From JBFONV01 sp040779335 (GTDB lineage: Bacteria; Pseudomonadota; Gammaproteobacteria; Enterobacterales; Alteromonadaceae), in contig JBFONV010000006.1 in assembly GCA_040779335.1 (NCBI GenBank), forward strand, positions 62,001-126,000: a stretch of DNA of 64,000 nucleotides, in the 5' to 3' direction. The position numbers and the translations under genes were made by a program. Shown piece by piece: positions 52,167-61,209 of this stretch (within the stretch, counting starts at the first letter, position 1; each line of letters opens with the position of its first letter). Below the pieces are notes generated by a model, which ran no database searches, was not told where the DNA came from, and saw nothing but the letters and a program-made list of their open reading frames with translations.

Positions 52167-52412
52167 ATGAAAGAAGATACCTTAATCACCTTACTGAAAT
52201 TATCGATTGTTATAGGGTTGTGCCTACTTTTGCTCGGCATATACTTTCATAATTTCAGTGATTATATGCATTCTTTAGGGATAACTGGCATTATCATCAG
52301 TGCCGGTTGTATCGCACTCGGCCTAATATTCTCGCTACCCACGAAAATGTACTTAACTTTTCTTCTCGTTAAACGAGAAGCTGATGCGGCTAAGAACAGC
52401 CAAGACCAGTAG
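52167..52412 (+). CDS. Small two-helix membrane protein, unknown
   Basis: The 81-residue product has two hydrophobic helices (residues about 6-28 and 36-56) with a basic, Asp/Lys-rich tail. I see no family motif and do not recognise it. It lies 71 bases after ccmE on the same strand and could be co-transcribed. Either it is an accessory membrane protein or an unrelated gene. A plausible start with GAAGAC upstream supports translation. Confidence 0.5.
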   Translation: MKEDTLITLLKLSIVIGLCLLLLGIYFHNFSDYMHSLGITGIIISAGCIALGLIFSLPTKMYLTFLLVKREADAAKNSQDQ

Positions 52413-52517
52413 ACTATACATTCATATTTACCGCTTGATAAATACCGCTATCCTAATGTTTTTTTGATCGCTGAATGTTACACTTTTCAGCTGTTACCTC
52501 GTTTGAATGCTAAGAAA

Positions 52518-53579
52518 ATGCTTTTATCTGTTGTTGATATCGTCGATTTATTTATTCGTTTTGTCTGCGTAGGTCAGCTATCGTTATTAAGCCTTTATAT
52601 TTTATCATTGCGTCACGACTTCCGATCTTTTTTGGCTATTAGCCTGCTTATTTGCCTAAGCGCCTATTTATTGCTTACCGCGCCTATACCGAATCAAGAT
52701 TACGGCTATTTGCGAGGCATATTGTTATTGTTCACTGAATTCATCCCGTATCTTATTTGGTTATTTGCTTTTTCGTTACTTAACGATAATTTTCAGCCAC
52801 AAGATTGGTCTGCGTGGCTAAAAATATTGCTCATATCGGTCACGGTTTGGTTTATATACTTTTTTGGCTATCTACAAGGTCGTGGAATGTTCCATCAAGT
52901 CAATCACGCAATTCAATTAGGCGTGCTGCTACATATTATTTTTATCTCAATAAAAGGTCTTGCTGATGATTTAGTTAATGCCAGACGAACAATTCGCATA
53001 CTATTGGTGATCTATATCTGCTTATATTTTTCGTTCATCTTAGCACTGGAACTGGACGACGCCATTCTCAGGGGTTCATCTATATTTAGCACCATCAACG
53101 CCTCATTGTTTTTATTGTCTACATCAATGTTATCTTGGGGACTTTTCAACCATAAATTTAAAGATGAGACCTCTCCAACGATAGCTGTCACAGAAAATAG
53201 CGTCGAGACGTCGCCTACGCCTGAGATACCTCAGGTCTACCAAGAACTCTATCAACAGCTTTATCAAACGATGCAGGAAGGGTTTTATAAAGAGATGCAG
53301 CTCACCATTAAAACGCTTGCCAAAAAAGTACAGGCGCCAGAGCACCAATTACGTGAACTGATTAATAAACATTTAGGTTTTAGAAATTTTTCCGATTTCC
53401 TCAATAGTTATCGACTGCCAGCAGCTTGCCAGCAATTGCAAGATCAAGCCAATTTACGCAAACCTATTTTAACTATTGCGCTGGAATTGGGGTATGGCTC
53501 AATAGCCACCTTTAACCGTGCCTTTAAAGGTAAAATGGCACAAACACCAAAGGAATATCGTCGCCAATTTCAAAAATGA
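52518..53579 (+). CDS. Membrane-anchored AraC-family regulator
   Basis: I take the ATG at 52518 (MLLSVVDIVDLFIRFVCVGQ) as the start; a TTG 54 bases upstream is possible. The 353-residue protein has about seven N-terminal helices (to residue 205), a linker, and a C-terminal AraC domain: LTIKTLAKKVQAPEHQLREL, NKHLGFRNFSDFLNSYRL and a second HTH ILTIALELGYGSIATFNRAF ending TPKEYRRQF. It precedes a serine hydrolase by 80 bases on the same strand, like the 32.4-kb regulator that accompanies an esterase. Signal unknown. Confidence 0.85.
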   Translation: MLLSVVDIVDLFIRFVCVGQLSLLSLYILSLRHDFRSFLAISLLICLSAYLLLTAPIPNQDYGYLRGILLLFTEFIPYLIWLFAFSLLNDNFQPQDWSAWLKILLISVTVWFIYFFGYLQGRGMFHQVNHAIQLGVLLHIIFISIKGLADDLVNARRTIRILLVIYICLYFSFILALELDDAILRGSSIFSTINASLFLLSTSMLSWGLFNHKFKDETSPTIAVTENSVETSPTPEIPQVYQELYQQLYQTMQEGFYKEMQLTIKTLAKKVQAPEHQLRELINKHLGFRNFSDFLNSYRLPAACQQLQDQANLRKPILTIALELGYGSIATFNRAFKGKMAQTPKEYRRQFQK

Positions 53580-53659
53580 TCAGAGTTTTTTGAAATCGAC
53601 AAGCTTTAATTAGGCGCTCTGCTTAACCTACATCACTTCGAAATTAAGGAATAAGATGT

Positions 53660-54973
53660 ATGTTAAAATTTTCAAAAATAAAAGTGGTTGGTATCGCCAT
53701 TATTGCACTTGTGGTCACACTGATCTGGCCTGTTTATGAATTTTACGCGTATCGAGGAAAAGCTGAGTTCTTACCTTTTTATCAATTTATTGCTATCCCT
53801 AACGATTCACCGACGCAACAACAACTGTACAAAAACGAATATGCAGCAACAGGTAACAACGCTATAACTCTGCTCACTCAGCATAAAACCGATATTAATG
53901 CGCCAGCAATATCTGCCGCAGTGGCTATTGACGGTGAACTCATTTGGGCCGGTGTTTCAGGTTGGTCTGATATAGATGCTAAAACTCCAGTCACCACTAA
54001 CACACAATTTAGAATAGGCAGCACGGCGAAAGCACTTACTGGAACCGCACTCGCAAGAATGGTTGATACCAAGCTTATTGACCTTGATAGGCCCATTTCA
54101 CAGTATATGAATCCTTTACCTAATAAAGCTTGGGGTAGGATTACCGCTCGCCAGTTAGCGTCCCATACCGCTGGTATACCTCACTATAAAGAAAATACCG
54201 ATTACTTGGGTTTATATAAAACCCTTGCTCTGGCCACGCGCTATGAAAATGTCGAAGATGCTTTAACTATTTTTGATGACAGCGAACTTTTATTTACTCC
54301 AGGAACTCAGTTTAGTTATTCAACCTTAGGGACGGTGTTGTTAAGTGCGGTAATGAAGAATGCTGCTGATATACCCTATCTTGAAGTCATGCAAAAACAA
54401 GTATTCGAACCGGTAAAAATGTTAAGCACAATGGCCGAGTATCAAGCTGAAGGTTCTGCCAATTTAGCCAGTTTTTATTGGAATGATGAAGGTAAAAGCA
54501 ATCAAGTTAGGAAGTGGCGAAACGTAGATCTTAGCCACCGATTAGCCGGCGGTGGTTTCGTTTCAACCTCAGCAGATCTGGTTAAAATGGGGATGGCCTT
54601 CATGCAAGATGATTTTATTTCAGCGCCGACACGCGCTGAGTTTTGGACACCACAACAGTTACCCGACGGCAGTCTAACCCCAGACGGTTACGCATTAGGT
54701 TGGCGCGTAATAACACGAAAGATTGATGACGATATTGGTGAAATAACCTTTGTTAATCACGGCGGTGTTTCCCGTGGTGCGCAAAGCTGGCTAATGGCAT
54801 TACCCGACCACAACATGGCTATTGCAGTTAACATCAATGCCAATACCGATGTTTTTTGGGATTTTGGTAAGGTATCAATGCAACTGGCAAAAATATTTAT
54901 TCAAGCGAGAAATGACGTGAATTTGCCACTAAATACCATTAAAAACAGTGAAAATAGTGAAAACGGGCTTTAA
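53660..54973 (+). CDS. Serine hydrolase (beta-lactamase/PBP-like, class C)
   Basis: The 437-residue protein has an N-terminal signal anchor (residues 8-28). The beta-lactamase fold is seen in FRIGSTAKALTGTALARMVD with SxxK at Ser121 and Lys124, a FSYSTLGTVLLS block with the Tyr, and VNHGGVSRGAQSWLMALPD replacing KTG. These are the features of the Beta-lactamase domain (PF00144) family, which includes esterases and DD-peptidases rather than true resistance enzymes. It is preceded by a membrane AraC regulator that may control it. Substrate unknown. Confidence 0.88.
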   Translation: MLKFSKIKVVGIAIIALVVTLIWPVYEFYAYRGKAEFLPFYQFIAIPNDSPTQQQLYKNEYAATGNNAITLLTQHKTDINAPAISAAVAIDGELIWAGVSGWSDIDAKTPVTTNTQFRIGSTAKALTGTALARMVDTKLIDLDRPISQYMNPLPNKAWGRITARQLASHTAGIPHYKENTDYLGLYKTLALATRYENVEDALTIFDDSELLFTPGTQFSYSTLGTVLLSAVMKNAADIPYLEVMQKQVFEPVKMLSTMAEYQAEGSANLASFYWNDEGKSNQVRKWRNVDLSHRLAGGGFVSTSADLVKMGMAFMQDDFISAPTRAEFWTPQQLPDGSLTPDGYALGWRVITRKIDDDIGEITFVNHGGVSRGAQSWLMALPDHNMAIAVNINANTDVFWDFGKVSMQLAKIFIQARNDVNLPLNTIKNSENSENGL

Positions 54974-54997
54974 AATCCGATCAACGTCTCACTAAAC

Positions 54998-55026
54998 AAA
55001 AGGGCCTAACAATGTTAGGCCCTTTT
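54998..55026. terminator. Bidirectional terminator between the serine hydrolase and folD
   Basis: AAAAGGGCCTAAC (54998-55010) pairs with GTTAGGCCCTTTT (55014-55026) around AAT. Both strands show a T-run after the stem, so it serves the two convergent genes. Confidence 0.9.
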
Positions 55027-55057
55027 GTTTAAATGCTATTTATTTCTACGTTAACGC

Positions 55058-55918
55058 TTAGCCATACAACCTAGCGGCTTCAACGGTATTTTTCAGTAAA
55101 CACGCTATTGTCATTGGGCCCACACCTCCGGGGACTGGCGTTATACCACCACAAACACCAGCAGCACTTTCAAAGTCAACATCCCCCACCAGTTTGCCTT
55201 TGCCATTTTCATCTTCAATGCGATTAATGCCTACATCGATCACTGTCGCCCCTGGTTTTATCCAGTCTCCTTTAACAAATTCTGGACGACCAACGGCAGC
55301 CACGACAATATCGGCTTGACGGCATAATTCACCAAGATTTACAGTACGCGAGTGGGCAATCGTTACCGTGCAGTTTTCCTGCAATAATAATAGTGCCACC
55401 GGTTTACCAACGATATTAGAACGCCCTATCACCACGGCATGTTTACCGGATAAATCGTCGCCTAAATGTTTCTTTGCTAAGATAATACAACCTTGCGGTG
55501 TACATGGTACCAGCGCGCCTTGCTCGCCATTAAGTAATCGACCCGCATTCATGGCATGAAAACCGTCAACATCTTTTTCCGGATTGATGGCCGCAATAAT
55601 GGTACTTTCATTAATATGCTTAGGTAACGGTAATTGCACTAAAATGCCATGCACCTTATCGTCATAGTTTAAGACATCTAACTGGCTTAACAGCTCTTCT
55701 TCGCTAGTGTCTGCGGGTAAACGAATTTCTGTAGAAATCATCCCCACTTCTTGGGTTTGTTTAACTTTGTTACGCACATAAACCTGACTGGCGGGGTCAT
55801 CACCAACAAGGACAACCGTTAGGCCTGGGGTGATATTTTTTTCTTTTTTTAATGCCTCAACTTCCAACGCTAGGCTAGCACGTAATTCGGCCGCGGCTTG
55901 TTTACCATCAATAATCAT
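55058..55918 (-). CDS. folD: Bifunctional methylenetetrahydrofolate dehydrogenase/cyclohydrolase
   Basis: FolD interconverts 5,10-methylene-, methenyl- and 10-formyl-tetrahydrofolate with NADP+. The ATG at 55918 (MIIDGKQAAAELRASLA) matches the usual FolD N-terminus; the frame is open 20 codons further up to a TTG at 55978, but a TATAAT element lies near there. The 286-residue protein has VYVRNKVKQTQEVGM with the catalytic Lys, QLPLPKHI, VDGFHAMNAGRL, and VVIGRSNIVGKPVALLLL, AHSRT and PGGVGPMTIACLL. No good ribosome-binding site precedes the chosen ATG. Confidence 0.95.
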   Translation of the reverse strand: MIIDGKQAAAELRASLALEVEALKKEKNITPGLTVVLVGDDPASQVYVRNKVKQTQEVGMISTEIRLPADTSEEELLSQLDVLNYDDKVHGILVQLPLPKHINESTIIAAINPEKDVDGFHAMNAGRLLNGEQGALVPCTPQGCIILAKKHLGDDLSGKHAVVIGRSNIVGKPVALLLLQENCTVTIAHSRTVNLGELCRQADIVVAAVGRPEFVKGDWIKPGATVIDVGINRIEDENGKGKLVGDVDFESAAGVCGGITPVPGGVGPMTIACLLKNTVEAARLYG

Positions 55919-56015
55919 AAGGAGCTCGTTATAGTATTTCGACTCAGCTAACACGCTTGTATCAGCTGAATTTTGCAAGATTATATCGATATTGTCATGG
56001 TTTTCCTATATCTCG

Positions 56016-56237
56016 CTAGGCGACATATTCGACAGAAAGGATACGGTCGCCAACTTTATTGATAATATCTACTTCGCCATCACATACCGCGATAATAGAT
56101 TTATCCTCTTTAAAAGATTCAGGAATGATCACTCGTCCTTGTTCGTTTTGCAAAAAGGTTTCAACTTCGTGTAATAGCTCGAGAGAGTTGTCACTATAGT
56201 AAATAACGGTGACCTTACGTTCTGTAATATTGTTCAT
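56016..56237 (-). CDS. TIGR02922-type small protein
   Basis: The 73-residue protein starts MNNITERKVTVIYYSDNSLE, with LLHEVETFLQNEQGRVIIPE and FKEDKSIIAVCDGEVDIINK then VGDRILSV. I recognise this as the TIGR02922 family seen in Colwellia and Shewanella relatives, about 67 residues long with no known function. An in-frame upstream start would add 15 residues. It stands between the folD promoter and the NAG operon terminator, alone on its strand. Confidence 0.7.
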   Translation of the reverse strand: MNNITERKVTVIYYSDNSLELLHEVETFLQNEQGRVIIPESFKEDKSIIAVCDGEVDIINKVGDRILSVEYVA

Positions 56238-56354
56238 GTCTACTTCTCTACTCTTTTTAATTGATGACATCCTATTCATCAAACTTCGTTGAATAACTGT
56301 TTATAGTAGAAATGACGGCGGAAGTAAACGTTTAAATGGAAGAGATAAATGAGT

Positions 56355-56385
56355 AAAAAAAAACCTCGAGTGAATAACTCGAGGT
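56355..56385 (-). terminator. Rho-independent terminator of the NAG operon
   Basis: ACCTCGAGT (56363-56371) and ACTCGAGGT (56377-56385) form a perfect 9-bp stem around GAATA, followed on the minus strand by eight T residues (56355-56362). It is about 120 bases downstream of nagP, ending nagKBAP. Confidence 0.9.
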
Positions 56386-56507
56386 CGATCAAACGATCGT
56401 TTAACGCACCCTCACAAGAGAGACATTTATCTGGGGAGATAAATTAACTTTTTAAAACATACCAAGACAAAATCAATAAATTTAGATCAATGCCTTAGAC
56501 CACTAGG

Positions 56508-57851
56508 CTAAGACCAATGATGCTTCTTATGACCTTTTAATGCGTAATATAAAATAAACAAATAAATGGGTATCATCATCCAGTAAGCCGACTGACCATC
56601 AATTCCTTCTGATAAAGCGCCATAAACTAATGGCAAAATCGCACCACCTGAAATACCCATGATCAATAACGCCGATCCTTTGGCGGTAAATTTACCCAGA
56701 CCTTCCAACGCCAATGGCCATACTGCTGGCCACACCAAGGCATTGGCAAAACCAAGTAAAGCAATAAAGGTTATGGTGTTAGGCAGTAGAGGAATATTTG
56801 CCCATCCCCATAAAATTTCAGCAGCAAAGGTACTTTCACTATCACCAAAAACCACTAACAATGAAAATATCAATCCTGATACTGCGGAGGCAACTAGCGC
56901 ATTTTCTTGGCTAAGAAAGCGTGGGATCAGCACTATACCCAACGCGTAGCCGATTAACATAAACGCCATAGTATAGGACGTTAACGATGTGGCATTGGCA
57001 ACACCCAAATTAGACGCAAACAAACCAATAGTATCACCGGCAATAACCTCTGCGCCGACGTAAACAAATAAAGTAATAGCGCCTAATACCAAAGACGGAA
57101 ATTGTAAAATGGAGGTTTTATTATTGGCACCTTTGTCATCACCGACCATATCAACATTATCATCATCACTTGAAAGTTCAGGTAACGGCGAAAGCTTTAA
57201 TAAGCCAGCCAAACAGGTAAATACTACTGCCATGCCAATATAGGGATTAATAAGGCCGTTGGCCAATGCAGTAATAGTGTCAGACTTTTCAGGCTCGTTC
57301 ATGGCTTCTATAGTTAGCGCAGAAACACCAGCAAAATCCCCTAATACCAACGCAGTAAAAGCCATAGGTGCAATAACGCCTGCACCTTTATTCATCAGCC
57401 CCATAAACATAATACGCACTGCGGCACTTTTACTTGGACCCACTTTAACGATATACGGATTAGCAGCCGTTTGCAGTATGGTTAAGCCACTGCCAATAAT
57501 AAATTGTGCGACTAAAAAGGTGGTAAAAGTTTGTGAACTTGCTGCAGGAATATAGACCAAGAAGCCAGCAACTAAACACAACAATCCCAATGACATACCA
57601 TTTTTATAGCCAACCTTTTCTAAGACAAACGCCGAGGGCAACGCCATGGCGGTATAAGCAAAATAGAACGCGAAAGCAACCAGTAAAGCCTGAGTATCTG
57701 TAAGCTGACAAACCATTTGTAAATAAGGGATCAACGCACCGTTTTGCCAGGTTACAAAACCAAAAACAAAAAATAATGCTGCAATTATCGCTATTGGAAC
57801 AAAGTTACTTCGTTCGTCTGTAATGTCGTCTACATTGGTGATCGCATTCAT
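56508..57851 (-). CDS. nagP: N-acetylglucosamine MFS transporter NagP
   Basis: The 447-residue protein has 12 membrane helices and the FucP/GluP-type sugar/H+ symporter pattern: FVTWQNGALIPYLQMVCQLT, FAFYFAYTAMALPSAFVLEK, LQTAANPYIVKVGP and ALVWPAVWPLALEGLGKFTA. NagP is the Alteromonadales GlcNAc permease found in NAG loci in place of a PTS. Its location directly after nagA, with nagK also present, indicates non-PTS uptake of free GlcNAc followed by kinase action. Last gene of the run before the terminator. Confidence 0.92.
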   Translation of the reverse strand: MNAITNVDDITDERSNFVPIAIIAALFFVFGFVTWQNGALIPYLQMVCQLTDTQALLVAFAFYFAYTAMALPSAFVLEKVGYKNGMSLGLLCLVAGFLVYIPAASSQTFTTFLVAQFIIGSGLTILQTAANPYIVKVGPSKSAAVRIMFMGLMNKGAGVIAPMAFTALVLGDFAGVSALTIEAMNEPEKSDTITALANGLINPYIGMAVVFTCLAGLLKLSPLPELSSDDDNVDMVGDDKGANNKTSILQFPSLVLGAITLFVYVGAEVIAGDTIGLFASNLGVANATSLTSYTMAFMLIGYALGIVLIPRFLSQENALVASAVSGLIFSLLVVFGDSESTFAAEILWGWANIPLLPNTITFIALLGFANALVWPAVWPLALEGLGKFTAKGSALLIMGISGGAILPLVYGALSEGIDGQSAYWMMIPIYLFILYYALKGHKKHHWS

Positions 57852-57888
57852 CTTATTACCCTTTCATTATTGCGTTATTGCCCGTTTA

Positions 57889-59028
57889 TTATTGTGGCTC
57901 GCTAGTATAAATTTTTTGCCCTTTTATCCAGGTTGCTTTGACGTTAAGGTCATCATCAAGCAAAACCATATCGGCTTGTGCGCCCCGCGTTAAAGAGCCT
58001 AACAACTTGGATTGATTAATATAATTTGCTGGATACACTGACGCCATTTTCACGGCTTCATCAAAAGAAAGCTTAAGTTTTTGATGCGCATTTTTAACCG
58101 CCGTCGCCATATCTAATACCGAGCCAGCTAACTCACCGGTTGTTGATCGTAACTCACCTTTATTTAAGGTAACTTTGCGATCAAAAAAGTCAAATTCTGT
58201 CTCGTTCGTCCCCACCGGTGGCATAGCATCAGTCACCAAGAATATTTTTCCTTGCGGCTTAGCTTTCAACGCAAGCTGACAGCTGTGTATATCAACATGC
58301 AAACAATCAAGGATCAAACCGCAGTAAGTATTATCATTAAGTAATGCACAGCCAACAACGCCTGGCTCTCTGCCTTGTAGCGGCGACATCGCATTAAATA
58401 AGTGGGTAACACCGTCGGCGCCCGCTGCAACCGCTTGTTGCGCAGTAGCAAAATCAGCGTTGGTATGGCCAATACACACTTTAATACCTAAATTAACCAT
58501 CTTAGTGATATCTTGACAGGACACTGTTTCTGGTGCCAGGGTGACAATGACTTGACCGATATCTTGACGGGATAATACTTGCCATTCCAACGCGCTGATA
58601 GGACGAATATATTCGCTCGCGTGGGTGCCTTTCTTTTGTTGAGATAAATGAGGCCCCTCAAAGTGAATACCAATGATGCCAGGAGTGTTTTGTGCAATCG
58701 CCTGTGCTACCGCGTCTGCTGCTGTTGACATCACCTCAACAGTGTCAGTAATTAATGTCGGAGTCATCGCCGTGGTGCCGTATTGGGCATGAGCCGCGAC
58801 GATCTTTTTAAGACCGTCAACACTGGGAGACGAATTAAAAAGTACACCACCGCCGCCATTAACTTGTAGGTCAATAAATCCAGGCACCAAAATACCATGT
58901 ACGGCAACATCAGCTTGACTGATGTCTTGATCGATAGCGACAATCTTGCCGTCATCAATGGTCAAGACTTGATTGTCACTATAGCTATGCCCATCAAATA
59001 GGCGCTGTGCATGGAGTCGATATTTCAT
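57889..59028 (-). CDS. nagA: N-acetylglucosamine-6-phosphate deacetylase
   Basis: NagA hydrolyses GlcNAc-6-P to glucosamine-6-P and acetate. The 379-residue amidohydrolase has DLQVNGGGGVLFN (no HxH, as in proteobacterial NagA), the metal Glu124 in IHFEGPHLS, His188 in CIGHTNADFA, His209 in VTHLFNAMSPLQGREPG, and the catalytic Asp267 in VTDAMPP. It is two bases after nagB-II and 37 before nagP, so co-transcribed. Confidence 0.97.
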   Translation of the reverse strand: MKYRLHAQRLFDGHSYSDNQVLTIDDGKIVAIDQDISQADVAVHGILVPGFIDLQVNGGGGVLFNSSPSVDGLKKIVAAHAQYGTTAMTPTLITDTVEVMSTAADAVAQAIAQNTPGIIGIHFEGPHLSQQKKGTHASEYIRPISALEWQVLSRQDIGQVIVTLAPETVSCQDITKMVNLGIKVCIGHTNADFATAQQAVAAGADGVTHLFNAMSPLQGREPGVVGCALLNDNTYCGLILDCLHVDIHSCQLALKAKPQGKIFLVTDAMPPVGTNETEFDFFDRKVTLNKGELRSTTGELAGSVLDMATAVKNAHQKLKLSFDEAVKMASVYPANYINQSKLLGSLTRGAQADMVLLDDDLNVKATWIKGQKIYTSEPQ

Positions 59029-59030
59029 GG

Positions 59031-60029
59031 TTATACCGTTTTAGTTACTTTTTTAAGGCCTTTAGGTTCGTCCGGATTAAATCCGCGACTCACGGCAACA
59101 GCGGCGACATCAATATAAAAGCGCTGCAACACAACCAAAGGCGCTAAACGCGGGTGTACCTGGTTATTTGTTTGACGCAAATGGATCAAAGTAGCGCCGC
59201 GTTGTTGCATTTCATCAATTTGTGCTTGATGAGAATCCGCACTTTCATCGTTTACTGCACAATTTAAAATGGCTAGGCCCTGTTCAACCAGTGTCACTGG
59301 ACCATGTAAAAACTCTGCGCTACTGAATGCTTCCGCGTGAATACTACTGACTTCTTTTAGCTTTAGCGCCATTTCTTTACTTACCGCATAACCTAATCCT
59401 CGGCCCAAAACCACCATATTTTGTACGCCAGCTAATGACTCTGGCGTTAACTGAGGGGCACTCGCGATAATGTCGTTTAGTGCGTGCGGCAACGTATCCA
59501 ATGCAGCGATGAGCGTATCATTTTGCGTCCAATAAGCGGTTAATTGCAACAGCGCAGATAAAGTCGCCAAATAGCTTTTAGTTGCCGCAACAGAAATTTC
59601 AGCCCCCGCTCTTAACGGCAATACATCATCAACAATATCTTTTAGTGGCGAGCTTTCATCATTAACCAAAGCGACACAGTATGCGCCAGCGTCTTTAGCC
59701 ATTTTGGCCTGTGAAATAATGTCAGGACTACGACCTGATTGAGAAATAACGATAACCAGTGCTTGCTCAAGCTTTAACTGTTTTCCGTACACACTAGAAA
59801 CCGAAGGTGCGGCAGCAAACGTCGGCACGCCGGCTTCAATTTCAATTAAATATTTACCAAAGACACCGGCATGATCTGAAGAACCACGACCAATTATCAT
59901 CACCATTTTGGGTTGAAATTGGCGCAGTTTTTCGCCAATGCTACGGGCTATACTTTGATTGCTGACTAATTGATTGCCAATAACTTCAGGAGCTTGTTTA
60001 GCCTCTTTTTCCATAATTGTTTGTGTCAT
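59031..60029 (-). CDS. nagB-II: Glucosamine-6-phosphate deaminase, SIS-type NagB-II
   Basis: The 332-residue protein has two SIS domains: SQSGRSPDIISQAKMAKDAG and AATKSYLATLSALLQLTAYW in the first, and VLGRGLGYAVSKEMALKLKE with AEAFSSAEFLHGPVTLVEQG in the second. It matches the AgaS/NagB-II type that converts glucosamine-6-P to fructose-6-P and ammonia, an alternative to classical NagB in Shewanella and relatives. It lies eight bases after nagK and two before nagA. Confidence 0.93.
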   Translation of the reverse strand: MTQTIMEKEAKQAPEVIGNQLVSNQSIARSIGEKLRQFQPKMVMIIGRGSSDHAGVFGKYLIEIEAGVPTFAAAPSVSSVYGKQLKLEQALVIVISQSGRSPDIISQAKMAKDAGAYCVALVNDESSPLKDIVDDVLPLRAGAEISVAATKSYLATLSALLQLTAYWTQNDTLIAALDTLPHALNDIIASAPQLTPESLAGVQNMVVLGRGLGYAVSKEMALKLKEVSSIHAEAFSSAEFLHGPVTLVEQGLAILNCAVNDESADSHQAQIDEMQQRGATLIHLRQTNNQVHPRLAPLVVLQRFYIDVAAVAVSRGFNPDEPKGLKKVTKTV

Positions 60030-60037
60030 GTTGGACC

Positions 60038-60970
60038 CTAAATAGATAGTTGTGATTGCGCAAGCAACCCGAGCTGTTGCCGTGCGAATAATACGGAGCC
60101 GAATTCTGGTGTACTTAACGGTGGCGATAACCGGGCTTGAATATCTTTATCCAGCCAAGGCAATATTCGTGGTGATAAACCGCCGATCAACGACATTCGC
60201 GGCGGCTGTTTTTTCCATAACTGTCTGGCAACATCACTGATATATTTTGCCCCTTCTTTGACAATACTCTTAGCCAATGAGTCTGATTGCTCAGCGGCAT
60301 CAAACACTAAATTAGCCAAACGCGCATAATAAGCGGCAGGTTTCCCAGCAATGGCCTCCACCAGTTGTACACCATCTTTTACCGCCAATAAACGCAATAA
60401 CTCATCGTTCATTTGTGAAGGTGGAATAAGTCCATCAAGAGAGAGCAATACTTGTTTAACCGCTTGTAAACCAAACCATGCACCACTACCCTTGTCACCA
60501 TGAGGAAAACCATGTGCACCAACAATAAATGCTTCATGGTCTACGTATGAAAAACCACATGAGCCTGTGCCCGTGATCATTACCGCGCCATCACCACCTT
60601 GATGTGCCCCTAAACAGGCTACTAACAAATCGGTGGTTAAAAACATTTGTTTAAATGGGTGTGACCAACTGGACATTTGCTCAAACAAAACAGGTAAATT
60701 AACTCCGGCAAGCCCAACGCCGGCAACTAAATCTTTTAGTTTAACTTGGGTAAGGGCGTTATCTTGCGACTGTGCGTCTTGTAATGCTAACTGCGCAGAC
60801 TCAACAATAGAATTTGTCGCTTGGTCAAAGCCATGTAAGGGGTTCGCTGGTCCAGATATACCCGTACCTAATATTTTATTTTCTGAAGAAACAATAATGG
60901 CTTTACACTTACTACCACCACCATCGATCCCCAAATAAAGACCTTTATATATATCATTGCTATTAGGCAT
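60038..60970 (-). CDS. nagK: N-acetylglucosamine kinase (BadF/BadG family)
   Basis: The 310-residue protein is of the ASKHA/BadF type: the phosphate-1 motif LYLGIDGGGSKCKAIIV, phosphate-2 VMITGTGSCGFSYV, the adenosine motif MSLIGGLSPRILPW, and GDKGSGAWFGLQAVKQVLLS. It phosphorylates GlcNAc at O6 in the cytoplasm after NagP uptake. It is first of the nagK-nagB-II-nagA-nagP run. A palindromic operator candidate lies 83-107 bases upstream. Confidence 0.93.
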   Translation of the reverse strand: MPNSNDIYKGLYLGIDGGGSKCKAIIVSSENKILGTGISGPANPLHGFDQATNSIVESAQLALQDAQSQDNALTQVKLKDLVAGVGLAGVNLPVLFEQMSSWSHPFKQMFLTTDLLVACLGAHQGGDGAVMITGTGSCGFSYVDHEAFIVGAHGFPHGDKGSGAWFGLQAVKQVLLSLDGLIPPSQMNDELLRLLAVKDGVQLVEAIAGKPAAYYARLANLVFDAAEQSDSLAKSIVKEGAKYISDVARQLWKKQPPRMSLIGGLSPRILPWLDKDIQARLSPPLSTPEFGSVLFARQQLGLLAQSQLSI

Positions 60971-61053
60971 TACGACCTCATGTCTACTGCGATTTATTCT
61001 AAAAATACTGTCTATATTAAGTGCAATATTATTTAACTGGTTTTATCTTAACC

Positions 61054-61077
61054 ACAAATGACAGCGTTGTCATTTGT
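61054..61077. promoter_or_regulatory. NagR-type operator upstream of nagK
   Basis: ACAAATGACA-GCGT-TGTCATTTGT (61054-61077) is a perfect 10-bp-arm inverted repeat, 84 bases upstream of nagK. The core AATGACA-TGTCATT agrees with what I recall of NagR/NagQ boxes in Alteromonadales NAG loci. The regulator itself is not in the window. Confidence 0.7.
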
Positions 61078-61209
61078 TTTTTATAAAATATTACTATTTT
61101 TTGTTTATATTGATTGGTATTTAAATCAACAATATGATTTAAATAGATATTTTTATATTACATCTAGTTAAATCCATGCAGAATTAATCACGGTTAATCA
61201 TGATAAGTC

